DNA from: an uncultured Acidobacteriota bacterium
Lineage (GTDB): Bacteria; Acidobacteriota; UBA6911; CAINFC01
Direction of reading: 5' to 3'
DNA: 38,194 nt
NCBI GenBank assembly: GCA_903847975.1
Contig: CAINFC010000151.1
Location: 1 to 38,194 of the forward strand
Each line of letters starts with the position of its first letter. Positions within the stretch are counted from its first letter, which is position 1. The position numbers were made by a program, and so were the translations under genes. Positions 9,808 to 20,954 of this stretch are shown here, in pieces. The notes beneath the pieces were generated by a model, which was not told where the DNA came from, made no database searches, and saw only the letters and a list, made by a program, of their open reading frames with translations.

Positions 9808-11079
9808 TCATTGGACGGCCATCACATCATAACACCACAGGACGTTGAGGTCGCGGATATAAAGTTTCCCATGGGCAAGGATCGGATAGGCCCAGGACTT
9901 TTCCATCGGATTGCCGTGCTCCGGACGGCCCGGCGGTGAAAAGCGACCGCGTTCCCGATATCCTTCCGGCGTCGCTTCCAGGAGGGCGACATCCCCCCCT
10001 TCGCCGTGCAAATAGAGCCGGCCGTCGGCATAGCACATCGAAGCAGGGGCGATGCTGCGCTCGGTCCACCTGGCCCGTCCGGTCTTGAACTCGACACAAA
10101 GGATATTCTGGTTGCTGCCGTAAAGATAATCTCCGACCAGGACAGCACCGCCGATTGCGGTGGGCAGCCCGGGGCCGGCGTAAACTTCTTCCGCGGAGAA
10201 GCCCCCCGGATCGGCCTTGAGCCGGATGAGCCCGCCACCCACGCGACCCGCCCCGCTGAAAACGAATCCTTCCCGGCTGACCGGTGTAAGCATGCTCATT
10301 CCCATCGCTCCCTTGGTCTTATCGTAACGCCACAGGAACTTCCCGGTCCCGGCATCGACGCCCACCAGGCCGCCGGCCGTATAGGCGACATACTGCTTGA
10401 CGCTTCCGGTGCCGGCGATAACCAGCGAGGCATAACCGGCCATATCTCCCTCCGGCAAGGCTGACTTCCAGAGGACCGTACCATTGTTTTTATCCAGGGC
10501 CACGATGGTTGCCTCCTTACCGCCGGGGGTAGCCAGCACCCGGTCGCCGTCCACCAGCGGCGATTCGGCGTAGGCCCAGGTAGGCGGCAATCCGTTGAAG
10601 TCGGTTCTGAGGCTTTTCTGCCAGAGAACCTTTCCCGTGGACGCGTCCAGGCAGGCCAGGTCTCCGTCGGATCCCAGCGCATAAACCCTTTTTCCATCCA
10701 CGGTCGGAGTGGACCGGGCCGCAGGAAAATTAGGCTTCTGGTCCGGATTGCCGACCTTGCCGATTCGAGTGGACCAGATCTGCGCGCCGTCTTTTGCCCG
10801 CAGGGCTTTCACGAACTCGTCCTGCAGCCCCTGGTTGCACATCAGGTAGATGATCCCGCCGGAAACGGAAGGTGTGCCATATCCGCTGCCCAGGTGCTCG
10901 ACCCGCCAGATCAGCCTCGGGCCCTCCTGGGGCCACTCTTTAAGCAGGCCTTTCTCCGCCGAGATACCATCCCGGTTCGGCCCGCGCCACTGCGGCCAGT
11001 CCTCCGCCCGTGTCCAGCCCGCCGCCTGCAGGATCATGGACGCAGCCAAAACCCCTATCCATCCGTTCTTCCTGGTCAT
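9808..11079 (-). CDS. Exported PQQ-like beta-propeller protein
   Basis: Periplasmic or exported protein of 423 residues with a signal peptide (basic MTRKNGW, hydrophobic core, cleavage near TRA-ED). The mature protein begins DWPQWRGPNRDGIS, the hallmark of a family of PQQ-like/BamB-like beta-propellers common in Planctomycetes, Verrucomicrobia and Acidobacteria. Propeller blades repeat patterns such as VYALGSDGDLACLDASTGKVLW, IVALDKNNGTVLW and VGVDAGTGKFLW. No catalytic residues of quinoprotein dehydrogenases are evident, so a binding or scaffold role is more likely than alcohol oxidation. The start at 11079 is chosen because AGGACAGGA precedes it; the in-frame ATG at 11100 has no ribosome site. 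It stands alone, convergent with the protease gene. Confidence 0.88.
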   Translation of the reverse strand: MTRKNGWIGVLAASMILQAAGWTRAEDWPQWRGPNRDGISAEKGLLKEWPQEGPRLIWRVEHLGSGYGTPSVSGGIIYLMCNQGLQDEFVKALRAKDGAQIWSTRIGKVGNPDQKPNFPAARSTPTVDGKRVYALGSDGDLACLDASTGKVLWQKSLRTDFNGLPPTWAYAESPLVDGDRVLATPGGKEATIVALDKNNGTVLWKSALPEGDMAGYASLVIAGTGSVKQYVAYTAGGLVGVDAGTGKFLWRYDKTKGAMGMSMLTPVSREGFVFSGAGRVGGGLIRLKADPGGFSAEEVYAGPGLPTAIGGAVLVGDYLYGSNQNILCVEFKTGRARWTERSIAPASMCYADGRLYLHGEGGDVALLEATPEGYRERGRFSPPGRPEHGNPMEKSWAYPILAHGKLYIRDLNVLWCYDVMAVQ

Positions 11080-11370
11080 AATTCCTGTCCTTTCCATCAA
11101 GCATCAAAGTCGGTTGTTTTCCGCAATACCTTTTCCGGGATCAATTCAGCACGGAATTCCGGACACGCTAACCGGAATTATCCTTGACCTTCGGCCTGCA
11201 ATCAATGACTTTCAAGTTATGGCAGGCATGGCTTGCGTTGACGCCTTCTGCCCAATACAGTGTTTCGCGAGCCATCATCCGACACGGCAAGCAGGCTCTC
11301 CACGGGCTGAAGCTGCCGGGCCCTGAAAAGGGGGCGCAAAGAACAAACGGTTCAGGACCGCACCCGGTCA

Positions 11371-11387
11371 TCACAAATTTTGTGATA
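11371..11387. promoter_or_regulatory. 17-bp perfect palindrome ATCACAAATTTTGTGAT, candidate operator
   Basis: Two 8-bp arms around a single central base, 22 bp upstream of a promoter-like -35 element and 159 bp before the hybrid kinase start. It shares CACAAA/TTTGTG half-sites with the inverted repeat at 7381-7395. The position fits an activator of the CRP/FNR class, but no such regulator is encoded in the window. Confidence 0.45.
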
Positions 11388-11408
11388 AATAAATCCACAA
11401 ATAAACGA

Positions 11409-11437
11409 TTAAATCCGCCACAAGCATTATTTATACT
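11409..11437 (+). promoter_or_regulatory. Candidate sigma-70-type promoter for the hybrid kinase gene
   Basis: TTAAAT (11409-11414), a 17-bp spacer and TATACT (11432-11437). The -10 is close to consensus and the -35 is weak, which suits activator dependence given the palindrome upstream. The predicted leader is about 100 nt. Confidence 0.4.
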
Positions 11438-11545
11438 ATTTGCCGCATAGATCTTTAAGGACTTTTCGAAGCAGGACACCGGAAGATCGATACAAGCTGA
11501 GAGAAAGCCGTACCTTTTCCTTCTCCTTTTTGAGGTTGTAACAAG

Positions 11546-15442
<3,897 letters not shown>

Positions 15443-15577
15443 TTGACGACGCCCCCGATAACCTGGATGTGCCGTTTTTCACCCGGACTTTCCGCACAGC
15501 AAAGGGGGATCGGATCCGCATGATATCGATTGACGCTCACCCTGGAACTCTGATGGAACATTTCCCAAACCGAAGGT

Positions 15578-15640
15578 GGCCATTTTACGGGCCGGGCAAC
15601 AAATCGGGTCTTTGTTTTCGATAGCGATTGGGCAACAAGC
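15578..15640 (+). repeat. GATAGC-type intergenic repeat, copy A
   Basis: Begins GGCCATTTTACGGGCCGGGC, continues with AACAAATCGGGTCTTTG and ends TTTTCGATAGCGATTGGGCA. It is a direct, slightly diverged partner of the copy at 15776-15850, about 200 bp away. Confidence 0.75.
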
Positions 15641-15645
15641 CGGGC

Positions 15646-15672
15646 AATCCGAAAGGGGATTCCGGATTTTTT
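15646..15672 (+). terminator. Weak terminator-like hairpin after the hybrid kinase
   Basis: AATCCG and CGGATT arms (15646-15651 and 15663-15668) with an 11-nt loop followed by TTTT. The stem is only 6 bp and lies 204 bp beyond the stop codon, so it is a modest candidate. Confidence 0.35.
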
Positions 15673-15715
15673 ACAGCACCCTCCTTCTCGACCTCCCGGC
15701 GAATAGCAGGTTTTC

Positions 15716-15736
15716 TCGCTATCGCTATCGCTATCG
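15716..15736 (-). repeat. Inverted GATAGC hexamer run
   Basis: Three tandem CTATCG units on the plus strand, that is CGATAGCGATAGCGATAGCG on the minus strand. It lies between, and is inverted relative to, the two direct copies A and B. Confidence 0.7.
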
Positions 15737-15775
15737 AAAGGATCCTTTTGCAATAAGACCAACGATCTGACGCAC

Positions 15776-15850
15776 GGCCATTCTACGACCCGGGCCGGGC
15801 AACGCGTCGGGTTCTTTGTTTTCGATAGCGATAGCGATTGGGAAGCAAAG
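15776..15850 (+). repeat. GATAGC-type intergenic repeat, copy B
   Basis: Matches copy A (GGCCATTCTACG, GGGCCGGGCAAC, CGGGTTCTTTGTTTTCGATA), with one extra GATAGC unit (CGATAGCGATAGCGATTGGG) and small insertions. Its end is 7 bp from the stop codon of the YfcC-type gene. Confidence 0.75.
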
Positions 15851-15856
15851 CCGCAC

Positions 15857-17239
15857 TTACCGGTAGCCGCCCAGATGGGCGAAAGCAAGCAGAACCAGGG
15901 CCAGCGCGAAAAAAAAGATCTGGGCCGGAAGCATCCAGCGAAACCAGCGGTCCCAGGGAATCCCGGCCAGGCCGAGGACGCCCATGGTCACCCCCGAGGT
16001 CGGCAGAATGGGGTTGATCCACCCTTCCCCGAACTGGAAGGCCAGGACCGCCGTCTGGCGGGAAATGCCGACCACCTCGGCCAGGGGAGCCATGATGGGC
16101 ATGGTCAGGGCCGCCTGCCCGGATCCGCTGTGCACAAAGAAATTGATGATCCCCTGGACCACAAACATGGTCTGGGCGGCCACCACCGGATGAAGATGGG
16201 TGATGACCGAGGAAAGCTGGTAAAGCAGGGCATCCAGGATCCTGCCGTCCTGGGAAACGACCAGGATGGCCCGCGCGCAGCTGATGATCAGGCAGACGCC
16301 GACCATATCCCGGGCGCCGGCCTTGAAGGCGTCGGTGATCTCCTCGGCGGACAACCGGCCGACAATCCCGCCCAGCAGGCCCAGCCCCAGGAAGAGCGCG
16401 GCTATTTCATTCATATACCAGTGCAGGACCAGGATCCCATAAACCAGCAGAACCACCGCGGCCCCGAAGATCAGCAGCACCCCTTGCTGGGGCCGGGTCA
16501 GGCGCACGCACCCTTCTCCGGCCGCGGATGGCTGCACGCGGGCCAGGTCGATATCGTATACCGGGCTGCTCCGGGGATCCCTTCGCAGCCGCGCGGCGTA
16601 AGCCATGACAAAGGCGATCATGCAGACGGTGCTCAACACCCAGATGACCATCCGGTAGCCCAGCCCGGAGTACATGGGCAGCTCGGCGATGTGCTGGGCA
16701 ATCCCGACCGTGAACGGATTCAGGGTGGAGCCGGCGAACCCGGCCGCCGCCCCCAGAAACGGGATCGCGGTACCGACGATGGAATCGTAACCCAGGGAGC
16801 GGGCCAGCGGAATAAAGATGCCGATAAACGGCAGGGTCTCCTCGCACATCCCGAAAATGCTGCCGCCCAGGGAAAACAGGGTCATAGTGATGGGAATAAA
16901 CAGCCGGCGGAGATGGGGCCGGTCGGCGCAAAGGGTTGCCAGGCGCTGCACGGCGGCGCTGATGGTGCCGGTCTTCTCCAGCACCAGAAACGACCCCCCG
17001 ATCACGAACAGGAAGGCGATAATCGGGGCGGCCTGCACGAAGCCGGTGACCGGCGCGACCAGGACCGCGCCGATCCCCTGCGGAACGGCCTCGGTTTTCC
17101 GGTAGGAATCCGGCTGCACCAGGGTTTTTCCCTCGACCACCACGCGCTGGTACTCCCCGCCGGGAACCAGCCAGGTGACGACGGCCACCGCCACCACCAC
17201 CGCGTAAATCATGAGCAGGGTATTGAAATGGAATTTCAT
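15857..17239 (-). CDS. YfcC-family membrane carrier
   Basis: Polytopic inner-membrane carrier of 460 residues, the usual family length, with about 11-12 hydrophobic segments. Family signatures include FGMCEETLPF (near 130), AAGFAGSTLNPFTVG, VHSGSGQAALTMPIMAPLAE and INPILPTSGVTMGVLGLAGI. These mark the YfcC/DcuC-like ion-transporter superfamily. Members are annotated as basic amino acid or C4-dicarboxylate carriers, often on weak evidence. It is the last gene of a three-gene operon, with its ATG overlapping the stop of the S51 peptidase gene by one base (TGATG). Next to a cyanophycinase-like enzyme and an M20 peptidase, uptake of arginine, aspartate or a dipeptide is plausible but unproven. 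GATAGC repeat copy B follows directly. Confidence 0.9.
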   Translation of the reverse strand: MKFHFNTLLMIYAVVVAVAVVTWLVPGGEYQRVVVEGKTLVQPDSYRKTEAVPQGIGAVLVAPVTGFVQAAPIIAFLFVIGGSFLVLEKTGTISAAVQRLATLCADRPHLRRLFIPITMTLFSLGGSIFGMCEETLPFIGIFIPLARSLGYDSIVGTAIPFLGAAAGFAGSTLNPFTVGIAQHIAELPMYSGLGYRMVIWVLSTVCMIAFVMAYAARLRRDPRSSPVYDIDLARVQPSAAGEGCVRLTRPQQGVLLIFGAAVVLLVYGILVLHWYMNEIAALFLGLGLLGGIVGRLSAEEITDAFKAGARDMVGVCLIISCARAILVVSQDGRILDALLYQLSSVITHLHPVVAAQTMFVVQGIINFFVHSGSGQAALTMPIMAPLAEVVGISRQTAVLAFQFGEGWINPILPTSGVTMGVLGLAGIPWDRWFRWMLPAQIFFFALALVLLAFAHLGGYR

Positions 17240-18105
17240 CAGTCGCCTTTCCTGGGAAGGGGCTTGCGCTTGGAGAGATCGAAGCGGTCGCCGGAGCGCA
17301 GCAGGTGCAGCTGCAGCCCGGCGGCCGCCAGGTTCCCGGCCGGATCCCGGGTGGTCTTCGAAGCTTTTGCGGCATCCAGGACCAGCACCGTGGAGTCGCC
17401 GAATACTTCGAACAGTCCTCCCGGCCGGACCACGACGGCCGTGGCTTCGTCAATGCCGATGCCCAGCAGCTGCGGGTGCTCCAGGACCAGGGTCAGCAGC
17501 CGGTTGTGGCGCTTTCGCCGCAGGAAATGCTGGTCGACAATGGCATTTTCCAGAAAGCCGAAGCCTTCCGCCGTCAGGATGTTGGTGCTGCGGATCATGA
17601 AGAAGCCGTTGTCCGGATCCTTGTTGAAGCGCTCATCCCCGGTGATCATCATCCGGCTCATCACCGCCGCTCCGGCGCTGGTGCCGCAGACCGCCGCCCC
17701 CGCCCGATACAGCTCGTGCAGGCGGCGGGCGGTTCTGGTGCCCCGCAGGACATCCATGAGGCGGCTCTGGTCCCCGCCGGCAAAATAAACGCCGGTGACT
17801 CCCTTCAGGCGCTCCAGGACGGCCTCGGAGTCGGCCTCGGCGCGGGAAAGATTTAAATAACGGACTTCACGGGCCCCCAGCCGCCGGAACTCCGCGGTCA
17901 GCTCCTCGCCCATGGTGGCGGCCAGCGAGCTGGCCATCGGAAAGACGGCAAGGACGGCCCCGCTTCCGCCGGCCAGGCGAAGGAATTCCTGCATGATGGC
18001 CGGCCCGCGGCTGCCGCCGCCGATGATCACCAGGGACCCCTTCGGTCCGGGCGCCGCAGCGGCCAGAGCCGGCAGCACCAGGGCCAACAGGAGGAACCGC
18101 AGCAG
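17239..18105 (-). CDS. Exported cyanophycinase-like peptidase (family S51)
   Basis: Serine peptidase of the cyanophycinase branch, which cuts cyanophycin (aspartate backbone with arginine side groups) to beta-Asp-Arg dipeptides. Seen: GSLVIIGGGS near the N terminus, GVYFAGGDQSRL (GGDQ about 110-113), the nucleophile elbow VCGTSAGAAVMS (S143), DQHFLRRKRHNRL and LGIGIDEATAVVV. A signal peptide (LRFLLLALVLPALAAAA) implies export. No ATG exists near the start. The best fit is CTG at 18105, preceded by GAGAGG within 3 nt and just after the upstream stop; an alternative CTG at 18102 has 6-nt spacing, and TTG at 18087 has no ribosome site. The ATG at 18258 would overlap the upstream gene by about 145 bp. 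Peptidase E is a less likely alternative. It is the middle gene of the operon. Confidence 0.86.
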   Translation of the reverse strand: MLRFLLLALVLPALAAAAPGPKGSLVIIGGGSRGPAIMQEFLRLAGGSGAVLAVFPMASSLAATMGEELTAEFRRLGAREVRYLNLSRAEADSEAVLERLKGVTGVYFAGGDQSRLMDVLRGTRTARRLHELYRAGAAVCGTSAGAAVMSRMMITGDERFNKDPDNGFFMIRSTNILTAEGFGFLENAIVDQHFLRRKRHNRLLTLVLEHPQLLGIGIDEATAVVVRPGGLFEVFGDSTVLVLDAAKASKTTRDPAGNLAAAGLQLHLLRSGDRFDLSKRKPLPRKGD

Positions 18106-18112
18106 AAACCTC

Positions 18113-19225
18113 TCAGGCGCGGACCAGCTCCACGGCGATCCGGAAGGTCGAATCGAGATCCTCCAGGAGGACGAACTCCTCCGCGGAGTGCGGCTTCTGG
18201 GCCCCGATACCGATGTTGACGGCCGGAACCCCTTTGGCATTGTACTGGTTGGCATCACTTCCTCCCGTGTAGCGGATGGGTTGCGGAACGCAGCCGGCGG
18301 CCCGGATGGCGCGGTCCAGATCTTTCACCACCCCGGCCGATCCCGGAAGCACATAGGGCTCGAAATCGACCTGGGTTTCAAACTCCAGCCGCCCCTGGCC
18401 CTGCACGGCATCCAGGAACGTCTGCCGGATGACCTCGAGCTGCTCCAGGATTCGCGGGGGATCGAAGGAGCGGACCTCCCCTTCCGCCACGACCTTTTCC
18501 GGAATGGCGTTGACCGCTTCCCCGCCCTGGATCCGGCCGACGTTTGCCGTGGTATTGGCGTCGAGCCGGCCCAGGCTCAGCCGGGCAATGGCCTGGGAAG
18601 CCATGACGATGGCGCTGGCCCCCTCCTCCGGGTTGACCCCGGAATGAGCCGCCTTCCCGAAAATCCGGGCGGTAAAAAGGTGCAGGCCGACCGACTCCTG
18701 GATGTAGATGCCCGGACGCCGGGAACAATCGAAAACCACCCCGCCGCTCACCCGGTAGGGGCTCAAATCCACGGTTCCCGCTCCCAGCAGTCCGATTTCC
18801 TCGGCCACAGTGAAGACGCAGAAAAAATTACGATACGCCAACTGCCCCGCGGCGCATTGCCGCAGGAGCTGTACCAGCACCGCCAGGCCCAGGCGGTTGT
18901 CCGCGCCGAGAATCCCGGTGCCGTCGGAGGTGATCCGGTCCGGGTGCACCACCGCCTTCTGCCGTCCGGTCGGAAGAACCGTGTCGAGGTGCGCGGTGAG
19001 CATCAGCGCCGGGCGACCGGAATCGAAGCCCGGGGGAAAGCAGAGCAGGTTTCCCGCATCTCCCCCCAGAACCGAGGCAGAGGAATCCTCCTCGACCCGC
19101 ACGCCGCTCCGGCCTAAAAGGCGGATCAGCTCATCGGCCATCGGCCGTTCTTTCAGGGAAACCGCGTTGATCCGCACCAGATCAAGAAACAGAGGAATCA
19201 GCCCGTCGGAGAATGGTTTGGTCAT
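18113..19225 (-). CDS. M20-family metallopeptidase (PepT-like)
   Basis: Cytoplasmic zinc aminoacyl or di/tripeptidase of 370 residues; no signal peptide. The co-catalytic metal site is complete: H79 and D81 (LTAHLDTV), D109 (LGADN), catalytic Glu142 and ligand Glu143 (TVAEEIGLLG), D166 (VVFDCS) and the final His in QKPHSAEEF. A dimerisation insertion begins near KAAHSGVNPEEGASAI. PepT and related M20 enzymes hydrolyse short peptides. First gene of the operon with the secreted S51 peptidase and the YfcC-type carrier, so it may split imported dipeptides; activity on isopeptide bonds cannot be predicted from sequence. The ribosome site is weak (AAGAAAAACAT before ATG). The divergent NtrB-like kinase starts 223 bp away. 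Confidence 0.9.
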   Translation of the reverse strand: MTKPFSDGLIPLFLDLVRINAVSLKERPMADELIRLLGRSGVRVEEDSSASVLGGDAGNLLCFPPGFDSGRPALMLTAHLDTVLPTGRQKAVVHPDRITSDGTGILGADNRLGLAVLVQLLRQCAAGQLAYRNFFCVFTVAEEIGLLGAGTVDLSPYRVSGGVVFDCSRRPGIYIQESVGLHLFTARIFGKAAHSGVNPEEGASAIVMASQAIARLSLGRLDANTTANVGRIQGGEAVNAIPEKVVAEGEVRSFDPPRILEQLEVIRQTFLDAVQGQGRLEFETQVDFEPYVLPGSAGVVKDLDRAIRAAGCVPQPIRYTGGSDANQYNAKGVPAVNIGIGAQKPHSAEEFVLLEDLDSTFRIAVELVRA

Positions 19226-19448
19226 ATGTTTTTCTTAAGCCGTCCATGGGCGGGAGGCATCGGCCCTCCCGGCCGGTTCGCGCATCCCCCCCGCCGATTT
19301 TAGGAATTCCCCCATGGGATGTCAAGCGGTCGGTGTTCGCCGGTTCCTTTTGCACCTCCGCAACGCCGACCGGAAGGTGCATCTTCCTTTCGTTCGCAGG
19401 TAAAACAGGGAATAATTGACGGAAACAAGGAACGTATGCTGAAACGCC

Positions 19449-20954
19449 ATGGCCCATAAAACCGCTTGCCCCCACTGTGGTCAACCGACGCCGGCCGCGC
19501 AGGCGCAGGAGCGACCCGCCGCCGCGGAACCGTCCCGCCCGGCGGAGGACCCCCTGGACCTGCAGAAAATCCTTTCCATCGGAAACGCGGTCAACGCCAC
19601 GCTGAACCTGGAGACCGTGCTCAAACTGGTCCTGGATTACTCCATGGAGATAACCCAGGCCCAGCGCGGATACATCTTTCTGCGGCAGGACAGCGGGGAG
19701 CTGGCGGAAACCCTGGCCCGGGATGCGGGGCCCGCCGCCCCGGATGGATCGCCGCGGAGAATCAGCCGCAGCGCGCTGGACTTCGTGCTGAAAAAGGGAA
19801 AAGTAGTCGCCACGCTGAATGCCCAGAGGGACGCCATGTTTTCGGACTCGCGCAGCGTCTTTGACCTGGGACTGCAGACCATCGTCTGCCTCCCCCTGCA
19901 GGCCGGCCGGGAAGCCGCCGAGTCCGCGGCCGCTCCGGCATCCCCTTCGGTCCGCGGCGCCATTTACCTGGACAGCTCCCTGCCCCTGCAGTACTACACC
20001 GCCCACAAGCAGTCCCTGCTGGAGGTCATGGCCAACAGCGCCGCCACCGCCATCGAAAACGCCCGGCTGTACCGTGCTGTGGAGCAGCAGAAGGTGGCCG
20101 TTCAGGCGGCCGCCGAAAACCTGGAAATTCAGGTGCACCAGAGGACGGCCGAGCTGGACCAGAAGAACCGGGAGCTGCAGGCCAAAATTCATGAGCTGCA
20201 CGAGCTGCAGTCCCGGCTGGTGCAGTCGGAAAAAATGGCCACCATCGGTACCCTGGCCGGGGGAGTGGCGCATGAAATCAACAACCCGCTGGGAGCCATC
20301 ACCAGCAATGTCCAGCGCATTCTGCGCTTCCCCTGCGCCGAAAGCCGCCACGCCGAAAGCGCCCGGCTGATCGAGGAAGGTTCCCGGCGCTGCACTTCCA
20401 TCGTGGAAAAACTGCTGGCCTATTCCCGTAAATCGGACAGCACCCTGATCCCGACGGATCTGAATTCGGTTCTGGAAAGCACGCTGGAACTCCTGCAGCA
20501 TCACTTTCGCATCGCCGACATCCGCCTGGAGAAGCAGTGCGCCCCGCTCCCGCCGGTCCTCGTCAACCGCAACGAGATGGCCCAGGTGATCAGCAACCTG
20601 CTGATCAATGCCAAGGATTCCATCGCCTCGGCGCGGAATGCCGAAAGGAATTCCGGGACGATCACCCTGCGAACCTGCTTTGACTCCCGGTCGGTCTTCC
20701 TGGAGGTCCGGGATGACGGCCCGGGCATCCCGCCGGAAGTGCTGCCCCGGATTTTCGATCCTTTTTATACCACCAAGGACGTCGGCGCGGGAACCGGGCT
20801 GGGCCTGTATGTCAGCCTCGGCCTGGTACGCCGCTACGGCGGACAAATCGAAGCCGAGTCGGCTCCCGGCGCCGGCGCGCTGTTCCGCCTGATTCTTCCC
20901 CGCGTCCCGGCTGCCGCCCGGCCGCCGGACGCCTCCCCGGGAGCGGGCCCATGA
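19449..20954 (+). CDS. GAF-domain histidine kinase, NtrB/ZraS-like
   Basis: Soluble sensor kinase of 501 residues. The N terminus MAHKTACPHCGQP carries one CPHC knuckle (C7, C10) without a visible second pair. A GAF domain (about 40-205) has VNATLNLETVLKLVLDYSMEITQAQRG-type features split by an Ala/Ser-rich loop. A coiled coil (about 210-262) leads to HisKA with GGVAHEINNPLG (H275). The ATPase shows NLLINAKDSI, VRDDGPGIP and FYTTKDVGAGTGLGL. The HEINNPLG class normally drives sigma-54 regulators, and an NtrC-type gene overlaps the 3' end by 4 bp (ATGA). No good ribosome site lies next to the ATG. The divergent cyanophycinase operon upstream is a possible but unproven target. Confidence 0.93.
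   Translation: MAHKTACPHCGQPTPAAQAQERPAAAEPSRPAEDPLDLQKILSIGNAVNATLNLETVLKLVLDYSMEITQAQRGYIFLRQDSGELAETLARDAGPAAPDGSPRRISRSALDFVLKKGKVVATLNAQRDAMFSDSRSVFDLGLQTIVCLPLQAGREAAESAAAPASPSVRGAIYLDSSLPLQYYTAHKQSLLEVMANSAATAIENARLYRAVEQQKVAVQAAAENLEIQVHQRTAELDQKNRELQAKIHELHELQSRLVQSEKMATIGTLAGGVAHEINNPLGAITSNVQRILRFPCAESRHAESARLIEEGSRRCTSIVEKLLAYSRKSDSTLIPTDLNSVLESTLELLQHHFRIADIRLEKQCAPLPPVLVNRNEMAQVISNLLINAKDSIASARNAERNSGTITLRTCFDSRSVFLEVRDDGPGIPPEVLPRIFDPFYTTKDVGAGTGLGLYVSLGLVRRYGGQIEAESAPGAGALFRLILPRVPAAARPPDASPGAGP

Larger units (their letters stand above)
11080..11545. other. Divergent regulatory gap, AT-rich near its right end
   Basis: A 466-bp gap between the beta-propeller gene (leftward) and the large hybrid kinase (rightward). 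The segment 11370-11460 is much more AT-rich than its surroundings and contains a 17-bp perfect palindrome and a promoter-like pair. The remaining 250 bp on the left side has no recognisable gene, repeat or RNA. Confidence 0.5.
15443..15856. other. Intergenic region built of GATAGC-type repeats
   Basis: A 414-bp gap between the hybrid kinase and the 3' end of the YfcC-type gene. It contains two direct repeat copies (15578-15640 and 15776-15850), an inverted hexamer run (15716-15736) and a weak terminator hairpin (15646-15672). Open frames here have no ribosome site and no resemblance to proteins. Confidence 0.6.

Noticed and set aside
15875-17788. Open frame of 637 codons on the plus strand
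   Set aside because: Lies opposite the YfcC-type carrier and the S51 peptidase; composition is Gly/Gln/Asp-rich and it has no family resemblance.
19182-20846. Open frame of 554 codons on the minus strand
   Set aside because: Antisense to the NtrB-like kinase, whose kinase motifs are complete.
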